NCBI GenBank assembly: GCA_963575645.1
Contig: OY754470.1
Coordinates: forward strand, 25,650,501 to 25,714,500
Reading direction: 5' to 3'
DNA from: Xanthostigma xanthostigma
Lineage: Eukaryota; Arthropoda; Insecta; Raphidioptera; Raphidiidae
DNA length: 64,000 nucleotides
Shown: piece after piece, positions 1-10,645 of the stretch
Numbering within the stretch: the stretch's first letter is position 1
Layout: each line of letters begins with the position of its first letter
Program-made: the position numbers and the translations under genes
Notes under the pieces: model-generated
What the model saw: only the letters and a program-made list of their open reading frames with translations
Databases searched by the model: none
What the model was told of the DNA's origin: nothing

Positions 1-640
1 AGTTAACGAAGTTTTTACTGAGGACACGGCGGTGTAATGGTCAGTGTGTTGGCCTTCGGATCAAACTGTCGTAGGCTATAGAATCACACTTCTGCTCATG
101 GATATTTTGTGATGTTGCTGACACCCTGTTATGATATTTAAAATATCTTGTATAGGGGAACCATCCCCCCATTGCATCTCTTGTATATTTCAAAAAAGGG
201 TTTCGTGTCATTTCATTTTCCGTGAGAACTGTAAGACTTAGGATTTTCGTTTAGGTTTTCCTGTAAACTATGAGTGAAGGCCTATATTCCCGATTTTTTT
301 TTGAAAAAAATTAGGCTCTTTAGTTTTGGAAGGGGGGACGCTCTATTTTCGTATATTTTCTTTAATATCTTTTAAAGCGTGCATTATGAAATTATATAAA
401 AAATATATTTGTATTTTTTATAACAAGTCCTTTCACCTTAATAAGTCAGATGATGCACCTAAAAAAATATATTATTTTTAATTTTCTAAATTGCCCATCA
501 AAATGAATCCGTAAAATAGGAATTCGTTTATTTGCGTTATACGTTCGTGATTGGGTCATCTGTCTCTATATATGTACAGAATTTTATTTTTTTTGTCCAG
601 TAGATTTGCAAAAAAGAAGCTAATAAGCCGTGACAGACGG
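1..640. other. AT-rich gene-free stretch
   Basis: No gene or complete repeat is visible. A tRNA-like patch near 33-60 (gtgtaatggtcagtgtg) resembles the A-box side of a pol III promoter, but no matching B-box follows, so it could be an old SINE head or chance. Confidence 0.3.
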
Positions 641-1113
641 ATAATAATAATAATAATAATACATTTATTTAAATAAAACCTCAAGGAGGTGATTAAAACG
701 TCATACATAGTTACATTAAAAATAGTTATTCTGTATTATAAAACAACTTTTCAATGAGCAAGTTTTTAAGTCTTTTTTTTTAATTTAATTAATGGCAGTT
801 CGCGAATGTTAGTGGGTATATGGTTATACACTTTGATAGCCATATTGTGGGCGCTTTTATCAATATAGGTTCTATTCGTGAAAGGTTTATACTTATTTTG
901 GCACTGTCTGGTTTGATGGTCATGTATACACGCCGCAGTCTGGAACATTTCGGGGTATTGTTTAACTATTAATGCTGATTCATATATGTAGATGGATGGT
1001 AGTGTTAAAATTCTATTATTTTTGAAATATTGGGCACAGGAGTCAGTCTTCTTTAGGTTGAATATAGCTCTTATACATTTTTTTTGTATTCTAAATATTA
1101 TAATGACAGACTG
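641..1113 (-). mobile_element. 5'-truncated Jockey/CR1-like LINE, 3' end
   Basis: On the minus strand this is the last part of a non-LTR retrotransposon: the C-terminal end of its reverse-transcriptase ORF, a short 3' UTR, then an (ATT)n tail that appears on the plus strand as ataataataat at 641-660. Only the 3' end is present, the usual product of incomplete target-primed reverse transcription. A target duplication was not identified, because the 5' junction near 1113 is blurred by divergence. Confidence 0.7.
766..1113 (-). pseudogene. LINE reverse-transcriptase ORF, C-terminal fragment
   Basis: About 115 open codons end at 766. The translation begins around IQKKCIRAIFNLKKTDSCA and ends NHIPTNIRELPLIKLKKKT. 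The pattern (RIQKKxIRAI, then a Tyr/Glu-rich segment, then AIKVYNHIP and a basic tail) is typical of the region downstream of the RT domain in Jockey- and CR1-like LINEs. A methionine frame of only 60 codons hides its true extent, because the homology runs upstream of that Met. The polymerase motifs themselves (for example F/YxDD) are absent, so the fragment cannot encode an enzyme. It resembles, but is not the same family as, the LINE ends at 26304 and 63522. Confidence 0.7.
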
Positions 1114-1340
1114 ACACGAGAGTGATCCTACACGGGTTCCATTTTTTCATCGAATGTATGGAGCCCTCAAAACGAACTAAATTTTACTTCAACACGTCAA
1201 TTTATTCAAGTTTTTATAATCAAGGCATTTTGTGTTTTGCTCATTTGTTAAATTTTTGCAATTTTTATATAAAAAATAAATATATATGGGATTTGTAATT
1301 TCGACAATATATCATCAGACACAATACTTATAATATATTA

Positions 1341-2008
1341 TTGACGTGATAACGTCTTATAAATTGATGAATCACCAATCTTATATATTGATAAAACACC
1401 GGCTGCATGTTCGAAAAAGTGTAACGTTCGTAACGCGTAACGCGTAACGTTCCTAACGCGTAACGTTTTTTGCTAATTTCTCGCTCAATTTAAATCAGAT
1501 CGGTTTGAAACCAGTCTTAAACGAAAGAGGAGAACATTTTACATAGATTTCGTATAACAGAATTTGCTTAAACAGTTTTTTTATACAAATTTATATAGAA
1601 AAATATTTTATACAAATTTATATAGAAAAATAGCTGTATAAATGCATTGTTGTCTATTGCATGGCGCGCGCGCGACGCGGTCGGTTGTCTTTGTTTGCCG
1701 TACATGGAAATTAGAAAATAACGTATGTCTTGTCTTAACATGAAAACGGCTGCATTTCTAATGTTTATTTTTTGACATTATATTTTGTGAAATGCAAAGC
1801 CTTCTAAGTTAACTATTGGAATAACTAATTATTATTAGAACATAATACTTTGTAAGTTGCAAACGTCACTTTTGACATTTCTTATCATTCCGACACCAAG
1901 GATAAGCGGATTGAAACCAAATTTTGGGAGGTTTAGGTTATGTATTACGGAATACGTTATCACGTAAAACTATCGTCCGTAAACCGACTTTACAGACAAC
2001 CAATTTTT
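1341..2008. repeat. Interspersed repeat Z, long copy
   Basis: The left end (ttgacgtgataacgtctta) and the right end (ggaatacgttatcacgtaaa, then about 40 more bases to 2008) are shared almost exactly with 7952-8150. The core acgtgataacgt is inverted between the two ends, which suggests a DNA transposon with imperfect terminal repeats. The interior holds alternating aacgcgtaacgt runs near 1420-1470 and a small tandem duplication of a tacaaatttatatag unit at 1585-1632. This copy is about 470 bp longer than the second. The superfamily was not recognised. Confidence 0.55.
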
Positions 2009-3261
2009 TATAATCGAATAAATTTTCCGCCAGTACAGCCCGTAACTCAATCAAATTGTGAATGAAGTAAACGATAATATACGAAATAAAATATCCAGTC
2101 TAGATTAAGAGCGATAGAATCGATAACAGTTCAAATAAATGATGTCACTGTCGAACTATATAAACAGGGATGGAATAACTTATTCAACGACCAATCAAAG
2201 TCGCGATTAATCCACTCAATGGATTTTTCATAAACACAAGGAAAGGTCGTTAATCGGTTATTTTTTACTTCCATTTTCGTATGGAATCGAAAAACCATGC
2301 CCGAAGTAAAACAAGATTCTGATTGTCCTAGCTTCTAAACGTAAAGAAATAAGATTTTTCAAAGAATGGTGACTATGAGTGTATCGTTTGTTCCTTTCAT
2401 TGATGATCACTTTTGCAAAAATCGACAAATTTGATATTTCTATTAATAAAGTCGTTACTGTGAGTCACGGTCTATTGATTTATGATCGGATCGGACCTAT
2501 CACAAATTGTATCGTAAAAGAATTTTCTGGTAAAGTCTACTCAGTTTTTGATGTGAATACGCATTTAAAATTCGAACACTACTGGAGGAGGAGGGGGGAT
2601 GCACGAAAAATCGAGCGTCACGAAAATTTATATGACCTTCGGCTTTGTTGCGCAACAGCAGTGAGCGTGGGTTGGGGGTCCGCAATAATGACTCAGTCTA
2701 CGGTTATTATGTCTGCAAATATCAGGAATAGTTCGTTCATCCTTGAGACAACCGACTAATGCAATTTAACACAATGTAGTGCAGAAAAAGGAAGTGAAAC
2801 ATGGAGTAAAACGAGAGGGGTAAATCGATTAATAACTGTCCAATAGCATTGAGTTGAACGTATAATGAAATGGACGGGCAACGATGATAACTGTGCCATG
2901 CCGTGCCTGCGCTAACAGAGCTGTATTGAATTACATTCGGCTCAAGAGTGTGCCGGGGACGAAGGGACGGGGAGGAAGGAGTGATTTATGTGATTGTCAG
3001 TGGCGATAAGAACCGACTGTTGACTCTGTTGACTGACTATCATGGCACGATTCAAGATGACAAATATCTCGAATCTGCTGTAGCGACATTGTTTGATTTA
3101 GACGGACGTTAAGAGGATTTGATACCGGAAGTCGAAGAAATCTATAACTCAGATAATAATGTATTACACAACAGTAAGATAGCTTTAGTTTGGTGTAATT
3201 GTTAAGAAGCACCCATTGTTGCTGCAGACCAGGTTGAAAACACTGCTAATAAAAACATTGC
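2009..3261. other. Gene-free stretch with an unsupported 127-codon frame
   Basis: The longest frame (2379-2759, plus) has no recognisable domain, starts on a non-ATG codon and lies in sequence with no sign of coding bias. No repeat shared with the rest of the window was seen. Confidence 0.3.
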
Positions 3262-3644
3262 TTGCAGCCGGCAGGCTGGGTACGAGACAGGAAGTGACGT
3301 CACTGCGGGCTCGTCTGCTAACTCACAAGATAGATTTTAGAATTAGAACAGGGGCTATTTTTTCTTGCTAGGTCCTCTGCTTGCTCTGAGCAAAAACCAA
3401 TCAGGAAGCAGTAATTTGTCACGTGTGAGACACAAACCAACATGGCTTCATTCTGCTCAGAGTCAGACAACAGACACGTTTTGCTCCGTGTTTATATTTT
3501 AACTGTCACTGCACGCGCAACAGATCTACCCACAAAACATGCTTGAAAATACGTCTCGTGTGAAGTGAGCACATAAAAGCAATTAAGAAAACCAGCGTTA
3601 GAAAACTAGAAGTCAAATCTAGCAAGGAATCTAGCGGCAAATCC
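3262..3644. repeat. Inverted-repeat family A, left copy
   Basis: This block is the diverged reverse complement of 5485-5836. Shared landmarks are gcagacgagccc next to gtgacgtca, a CCAAT-bearing segment, and tagattccttgctagatt. Directly after it, ccagcctcgtgtgcagcgg occurs at 3642-3666 and again, in the same orientation, at 5842-5866. The two copies face each other about 1.8 kb apart, and the inner region holds a second inverted pair at 4489-4916. Confidence 0.65.
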
Positions 3645-4488
3645 AGCCTCGTGTGCAGCGGCCTTTACAATCAGTGCTGGCCCAAGGGAAGAGCAAGTGG
3701 ACCGAGCGCTCTAGATATCGAAAATCGATTGCATAATAAATATTTGACTCGTCATCCAAGTATTAATTATTATCATTACTTTTCGAAATCGAAAAGTGTA
3801 CGTTAGTCTTCTATTATTGTTTCCTGTACGTTTTTAGTTTTTAGGAAATGGAATTGATTCGAAAGGTGTCGACTAGATGCGCCAAACGGAATTCTAAAAA
3901 TTGTCTAGGGCTGTCGCTGATTACAATAAACACTGTCACGGTTGGAACTCAAATCCGAATCTTCTACTATCAGCCCTTACTTTAACATCAGGTTATAAAG
4001 CTTTAGACTTATAATCAACCTAGTACTTAGAACCACTTGCGCGGCCAATCAGATGTCAAATTTGAATCTTGAACAAATGTCCGATTTGAAAACTGAATAT
4101 TTAAATTCGTGAATGTCTAAAAATTAGCATTCATTACATCACTAATATAATATATATTTTTGTAAAATAATAAAAATTTTTCGGGGCACAATTATTTTAT
4201 TATGGAAACAAACTGGTGTAAGGGTATGTATAAATACTTCAATAAATGTTGTATAATAAAAAAAATATATTATTACATACCACATTACGCGTGTCTTTAG
4301 ATAAGTGATATCAAATGCTTACCTGAAACAAATATATACCTATCAATTAGTATTGAAAAAAATACATATAAAATATTGTTTCTGAGAGATCTGCATTTTA
4401 TTACTAAAAATTGACTTTCGTTACATCATTATTAGGTTCATCTTGCTTAAATATTTAGAGCAATCAGAAATACTAGCTAGTTTACCCT
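3645..4488. other. AT-rich gene-free stretch
   Basis: Nothing is recognised apart from the ccagcctcgtgtgcagcgg motif at its left edge. Confidence 0.3.
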
Positions 4489-4916
4489 TAAGAGTATTCG
4501 TCCCTGCAAATACCCCCTGCACCCTTTATCTCAAATCTTTTCCCCTCGCCTAAAAACGGTTCGCGCTCTCCCGACGCTATTTTTAAAGCTAGAGGGTTCT
4601 GGTAAACGCCAAATGAAAGACAAAGAATCAGACTACAGATCCTTCAGGCGAATTTTTTGAAAAAAAAAAATCCTGAAAAAACTTACAACCTTTTGAAAAA
4701 AATAATAAGTTACGTAATATTTCACACGTAGGCGAAACTGTTTTTCAAAAAATTCGCCTGAAGGATCTGTAGTCTGATTCTTTGTCTTTCATTTGGCGTT
4801 TACCAGAACCCTCTAGCTTTAAAAATAGCGTCGGGAGAGCGCGAACCGTTTTTAGGCGAGGGGAAAAGATTTGAGATGAAGGATGCAGGGGGTGTTTGCA
4901 GGGACGAATACTCTTA
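4489..4916. repeat. Foldback repeat with about 176-bp arms
   Basis: Left arm 4489-4667 and right arm 4741-4916 are near-perfect reverse complements (for example taagagtattcgtccctgc against gcagggacgaatactctta). They are separated by about 73 bp of AT-rich spacer, so the block would fold into a long hairpin. A degenerate single arm appears at 57176-57240 with the shared segment ttaaaaatagcgtcgg, showing that this is a dispersed family and not a local duplication. Confidence 0.75.
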
Positions 4917-5435
4917 AAAGTGAAATATTTTTCGTAAGCCGTGCTGAACGAAAGCCTTTCACTGTTACGTAGCATTGAGTTTAATGTTTTATAACAATTC
5001 CTTAATATTATTTCTTTATCTGACGTAAATAGGGAATACAATGTACGTAATAAGGAGAGATTCTAACAGAGAGAAAGCGTTGCAATAAGAAAGATAATAT
5101 AGTAGTGAAACAGTTGCAGCCGATGGTGTTTTTAATGGACAGATGCTATTATTACAGTGAGCTCGGCTGCGAAACGAGCGTACAGATATTAACAATAGGC
5201 CGTCGCCGCCATGCCGCCGACTACTCCCCCTCCCCCCCAACAGCCCGGGGCGGCCATTTCACCGCGCCAACTGTATGACCGAGGGTGTTTCTACTCGCTT
5301 TACACAATTAACTAATATAATAAACGTCTTTGACGAATATATTGTTTATTTCATAGCTGTCTATGTACTTCTATTTAGAAACTAGCTCGCAGCTACAAGC
5401 TTCATTTTAAAGCTTTAATTGATCGAGATAGTAGG
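4917..5435. other. Gene-free stretch with a GC-rich patch
   Basis: A GC-rich patch at about 5195-5270 contains C-runs and CpG-rich sequence. No reading frame, promoter or RNA motif can be supported. Confidence 0.3.
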
Positions 5436-6249
5436 AGAGCTATCAAACATTTTTGGGTAGGTATTTGAGGCAGTGCGAAAATTTGGATTTGCCGCTAGAT
5501 TCCTTGCTAGATTCGACTACTAGTTTTCTAGCCCTGGTTTTCTTAATTGCTTTTATGTGCTCGCTGCAGATGAGACGTCTTTTCAAACACGCTTTGTAGG
5601 TAAGTTCGGTGCGCGCGGGGAACAAAAGTGGATGGTTTATTGTCTCTGAACAGAACATACAGTGTTTGTCGCCCACGTGACAAGATACTGTTTTCTGATT
5701 GGTTCTTGCAAAGAGCAAGCAAGGGACCTAGCAAGCAAAATAGCCCCTGTTCTATTTTTAAAATTCATCTTGTGAGCTAGCAGACGAGCCCGAAGTGACG
5801 TCATTTCCAGCCTCGTCGCCTGCCTGCCAGCCAGCAGTATTTCCAGCCTCGTGTGCAGCGGCCTTAATACTTCTTTTGTAATGTCTGAACAAAAAATCCA
5901 AGACCTTGCAGAAGGCTAGTGGAGCCTAGCCAAGCTGTGAAATTTTAAAATTTTCAAATTTAGTTTTAGCAAAAAAAAAACAAATAAGCCAGATCATTTA
6001 GTCGAGCCTAAATGTCTGCCAAACGGTTACAAAGCTGTCTATTATACGTAAGTGCGACAAAGCTGTCTATTATACGTAAGTGCGAGTAAGACGTTACGAG
6101 TAGATTGAACTTGAAGGGTGAGAGAGAGCGTATAATTACTACCATTCAGTCAGGTCTTCGATTTTGTGTTTAGACATTATAAAAGAAGTGTTACCTACAC
6201 AAGTTTTACGCTATCTCAAATACCTACCCCAAAAATGTTTGATAGCTCT
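5436..6249. mobile_element. TIR element, about 814 bp, enclosing an older repeat
   Basis: The ends are inverted: agagctatcaaacattttt at 5436 against aaaaatgtttgatagctct ending at 6249, with the match continuing to about 35 bp through the gtaggtatttgag segment. This is the signature of a cut-and-paste DNA transposon or MITE. The interior includes the right copy of family A (5485-5836) and a tandem duplication of a 24-bp unit (acaaagctgtctattatacg) at 6031-6082. No transposase remains and no target duplication could be fixed. Confidence 0.6.
5485..5836. repeat. Inverted-repeat family A, right copy
   Basis: Diverged reverse complement of 3262-3644. The CCAAT segment, gacgagccc and the gtgacgtca motif are retained. 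Several minus-strand frames here are shadows of this repeat and do not look coding. Confidence 0.6.
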
Positions 6250-6426
6250 TGGACTATAACGTAATGAGATGAGTGTAGAAGAAGCAGAAGCTTTGTTCGT
6301 TGTATCTACACTTTCTACACTGCGAGTTTTTCATTTAGCACACATAGGAAATTACTATCGAAACAAAATCGATTATTTAAATTAATTTAAACACAGAATC
6401 TCAGGGTTTTCATCGATTGTGTACAA

Positions 6427-6926
6427 TAGGTCATATGCATGTATTTTTTTTATATTTTTAATAGATTATTTAGTCAACCATAATACGGAAAAAAATTGAT
6501 AATCATTTAAAAATGTAATATTATCACAAGAAAAAAAATATGAAATTTCACATTCAAAAATAGACAGTTTAAACAATCGGCCATGTTGGCGGGCTTATGT
6601 GACGTCACTATATATGATGCATGTCAACTTTGATGTCAAATTGTCAATGTTCTAAATGAAGTTTATTTGTCGTTTTCTCTAAATACTGACGTAATCTTAC
6701 TGTGAGACGACCCAGTCGCCATGGAAACTGTTATTGATATATACTCTGACGTCACGCTGCGTTTTGAAAATTCGAAAATAGCGCGTATTTTCTACGTTTC
6801 TATTTTATTATTTGTATTTTTTTCAGTGATTAGATTAATAAAATAACCATTACGATATGATCAGGAACTAAAATATATTTCAAAATAAAAATTTAAACCA
6901 ATTTGGAGTCTCATGCATATGACCTA
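6427..6926. mobile_element. MITE with 15-bp TIR taggtcatatgcatg
   Basis: taggtcatatgcatg at 6427-6441 is exactly inverted as catgcatatgaccta at 6912-6926. The 500-bp interior has no coding frame. Two gtgacgtca/ctgacgtca motifs lie inside at about 6600 and 6747. The superfamily is unknown; the terminal TA could belong either to the element or to a TA target. Confidence 0.6.
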
Positions 6927-7477
6927 TTATAAAATTTGTAGAAGATTAACTCTATTTAACTAATTATTCAGAGATTGGACAATTCTAACTTCTCATTTAT
7001 TGAAGGAGATTTATTTGGTTCAGGAACAAGTGAAAAATAAACTTTATCAGAGTATCGCTTGTGGCCAACGTTTCGAAAAATACCAAAGAAGTTTTACTTC
7101 AAAAATGTACATTCTCATCCTCCTAAATTGCAATCGTTGGTCACCGTGTTTTTCTTATTATTTCCAGATAATAACAGTACAAATGGAGGACACAATTTTT
7201 CCAAAACATACATTTTTATTTGAGTTTATATGAAAATACGTGTTGATGTAATGACGCTGAAACCAAGAACGAAAACAATGCAGACATAATGTTCTGGCAG
7301 TTAGTGAACTGGAGTGAAAGATCACAAGGTGACAATAAAATGGAGGCAATTTCTTTCGACACAGTGGCGTTCGTGTTATAATAATTCACAGTACGATTCA
7401 TAATCATGTTTCTCTGATTATAGTTATAAGTTTCGCCGCCAGATAGAGTAGTCCATATAAAGGATTCCTATAGTTAT
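6927..7477. other. Gene-free stretch
   Basis: It contains one instance of the dispersed motif agaagttttacttc near 7088. Short frames at 7000-7407 lack any recognisable domain. Confidence 0.3.
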
Positions 7478-7615
7478 GTCGCCGGGATATTGTCAAACCC
7501 GTGATATTATAATTTCACTTAGTGAAATTATAATATCACGAATCTTTGTCAATCGTGATATTGTAATTTCACTAGTGAAATTACAAAATCACGGATTTGA
7601 CAATATCCCGGCGAC
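7478..7615. mobile_element. 138-bp MITE made of two hairpins inside a TIR
   Basis: The outer ends gtcgccgggatattgtcaaa and tttgacaatatcccggcgac are exact inverses. Directly outside them is a 6-bp direct repeat, agttat, at 7472-7477 and 7616-7621. Inside lie two adjacent hairpins of similar sequence, each with arms of about 19 bp of the type cgtgatatt(a/g)taatttcac, separated by a 13-bp linker. The element has no coding capacity. Confidence 0.8.
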
Positions 7616-7951
7616 AGTTATATTTTAAATTAATGTTTTATCACTTTATGTTCATTAATATTGCACAATTAATTAGATTTATGTTTCAGGTTGGTGAACT
7701 ATAGCACGTTCGAAACACAAGTGTTGTCATCTTTGAGGGCTTCCTCGATTGAGCTAGGTTATGTCGAGTTTGTTTCTTTCCTTAGTGTATACCTACATAA
7801 AAAGGGTATGTTGCCTCTTCCACATATTGGTGCATCTTGTTTTTTCAATCTAAATGAGTGGATCATATGACGAATTAAATCAGGTTTTTTCTTAGTTGAT
7901 GAGTGAAGGTGATAATTATTTTAGCATCTTGTTTAATTTTTTATGGGATTT
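7616..7951. other. Gene-free stretch
   Basis: No recognisable features. Confidence 0.3.
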
Positions 7952-8150
7952 TTGACGTGATAACGTCTTATAAATTGATGAATCACGTCAATATAAAAAG
8001 ATAAAACACCGGCTGCATGCACGAAAAAGTGTAACATTCCTAACGTTCCGCCTGACCCTGTGCGTGATTATTAAATATGATATTCGAGCGGAATACGTTA
8101 TCACGTAAAACTATCGTCCGTAAACCGACTTTACAGACAACCAATTTTTT
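7952..8150. repeat. Interspersed repeat Z, short copy
   Basis: Both ends match the long copy at 1341-2008; the last 60 bases are identical by eye. The interior is much shorter, so this looks like an internally deleted derivative of the same element. Confidence 0.6.
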
Positions 8151-8707
8151 TTCCTATTTCCAATGTCATCTATCATCATCTCTGGTGCTAAGTAACTATT
8201 CTATTCAGTCGTGGTAGACATGTCATATTTTCATTAGTGATTAGATCGTTAAAGATTAAATAATAAGAAGAATAAAAAGAGATCACGCTTGTTTTGGGTA
8301 GTTCATTCGACGACACTGTCAGAGTATAACCTCGAGGGCAAAAGAGCAAACGAGTGGTAGAATGGTCGAGAGATGACCGCAGGCAACAGACAACCACATA
8401 CACAATTCACGCGGTAATAGCTTCAAATTACATTCGAATCGATATCCGGTGTTCCAATGCCATAGCACAGACAAAACTTAAAAGCCTCACTACTTTACTT
8501 TCAATCTCAAATTAATGGTTGCCATTTCGATATCCTTTTAGCGATCAAACGCTTTAAGTGTCTATTAAAATTATTATTTATTTACTTGAATTGCACACTA
8601 AAATCTACAAAGATAACATTGAAAGCGTCAGTTTATTTAACTATTTCATTATTATTTCAATTATCTTGCGACACTCATAAATCCTACGCATTAAAATTGT
8701 ATATTAC
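8151..8707. other. Gene-free stretch
   Basis: A frame starting at 8586 runs from here into the hAT MITE and is therefore a composite of unrelated sequence, not a gene. Confidence 0.35.
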
Positions 8708-8915
8708 CAGGGCCGTACCGATGAAAAGGGGCCCAGAAGGAGCCTCTTTTCGTTGCCTACTTTTTACGGGTTCGAAAGTGTCCACACTCGTTTTTTACTT
8801 TTTGTACATTATATGTAAAAAAACCCATTAAAAATAAGCACTTTTTAAATTCTACGTAGGGAGCCCCAATTTTACCTTTTGCCCCGGGGCTCCCGAGATT
8901 CTAGTTACGGCCCTG
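8708..8915. mobile_element. hAT MITE, cagggccgta family
   Basis: The ends are cagggccgta and its inverse tacggccctg. Flanks tatattac (8700-8707) and aatattac (8916-8923) form an 8-bp target duplication with one mismatch, the size made by hAT transposases. The subterminal aggggcccag and ccccggggctcc segments resemble those of the larger relatives at 10646 and 58072. At 208 bp it has no transposase and would depend on one in trans. Confidence 0.85.
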
Positions 8916-9832
8916 AATATTACCAGAAACGGAATCAGACATTATTTCAACCGACTTTCATGCAGAGTATTAAATATATTTTTTATTATTTGGTCATCAA
9001 CAATATTAATAGCTTATGTATCTGAAATTTAATTAATTAACGTAGGATTAATTAACAGTCACACGAGTCATAAAAGCATTACAATCGACATTTTACTACA
9101 TTTTTTACACGTACCACCTATAAAATAACTGGTTTTTACTTCATAATAGATATATATTATGTGAAAAGTTCAGTACCGGCCATATTGGAATTCATTTGAA
9201 TTGTTTGCGAAGAAAACGCCTACTTTGCCGTCTCTGTTACTCATGTGGATTTAAAACGCAACTGACAGAGAAATTACTAACGGATTAGTAAAATCGTATT
9301 TCTTTTGCTTTTCTTCACGCATTAGTGCGAGAAGGGTCATTTTACAATCGCTAAGACATAAAAAGTAGCTATTTTATAGGGGGTCGCGCAACAAATATTT
9401 GTTCTGTTCTGGGCATAGTTTAAAAGATTTTCCAATATTTTACGAACAACATTAATTACATTTTTAATAGAGATTTATGTAAATTATTTAACTGGTATGA
9501 ACAAGAATAATAAATAAAAAAAAACGAGTGTGCTTTAGACCACACGACTGAAGTAAAACTTCTTCCTGCCATAATTTGTTATTATTCACCCGAAAATTCA
9601 CAAAATATGAACTTTAAAATGATTTTACAATTTTATTCACTTTAAACGTAGAATATTCAATGTATTGAACAAAATATTAATTTATAAAATTGTTCAAGAA
9701 CGAAATGAACAGTCTAAATATAAACATAAAGATAATGAAAACTAAAGTAATACATTGCAATTACTTAGCTCTCGTTGGATTTTAAGCGTAAATTTTTATG
9801 AAATATTATTTAAAGTAGGTTTACATAATTTT
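8916..9832. other. AT-rich gene-free stretch
   Basis: One gaagtaaaacttc motif occurs near 9552. Otherwise nothing is recognised. Confidence 0.3.
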
Positions 9833-9950
9833 TTTCGGTCACCCGATAGCGCCACTGGCAAGTAAAGTACGTGTCATTCTATTGTTAGTACTGCTTATAT
9901 TTTCGGCCACCTGATGGCGCCACTAGCCAGTGAAGTATTTGTCATCCTTT
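9833..9950. repeat. Two tandem 69-bp units
   Basis: ttcggtcacccgatagcgcc at 9833 is followed 69 bp later by ttcggccacctgatggcgcc. Each unit continues with a cactggcaagt-like segment and a gtcat(t/c)c end. The copies differ at several sites, so the duplication is not recent. Confidence 0.6.
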
Positions 9951-10645
9951 TTCTATCTTCTCTAACTTATATCTCCCTCTCAACTTCCGTTCGCCTCGCC
10001 CAATCACACTTCCGTAAATCTCTCGTCAGGCATTCACAAGCTTACTTCCCCAGTCAAGCGTGCGTAAAGAAGTTTTACTTCAAAAATGTTGATGGCTTCA
10101 TAAAAAAATTATAAAATGGCGCGGCGTGGATAAATGGGTTTAATTTTAATTTTGAGCAATTCTTTTTCAAAATTAGATTATAATTTCAGCAATAAAAGTC
10201 ACAGAAATAAATGGCACATTAAACTGGAAAATGTACGGGAAAAATATATAATATATATTCAAACACAACCATAAATTCATTTTAACTATCTAGAAAACTG
10301 AAGACTGCACCACTTTTTACATCTATGCGCCCCTTCTCTCTCTTTCGCTTTATAGCTATTTCTGGTCCACGCTTTAAAAGACATCATTGAACTACATAAA
10401 ACTGCAAGCTAGAAAGTTCACGTCACTTATTTCCAAATGTAAATTTAATCCTTCAAAATTATACTAAAGCTGTACGTACTTTTTTTAAATCCTCATATTC
10501 AATAATTAGGTTGAAATATACGTTAAATCAGGGTTGGCCAGTTGTTTCCTCAAAAAAATATGTGTAATTTGTTCTTTAAAATTTTTACCTAAACATATCT
10601 GACGCAATTTTTCCAAGTTATGATTAAAAAAACGGAACATTCACC
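9951..10645. other. AT-rich gene-free stretch
   Basis: One agaagttttacttcaaaaat motif lies at about 10066. Nothing else is recognised. Confidence 0.3.

Noticed and set aside
2379-2759. 127-codon plus frame
   Set aside because: Begins on a non-ATG codon, has no recognisable domain and sits in non-coding-looking AT-rich DNA.
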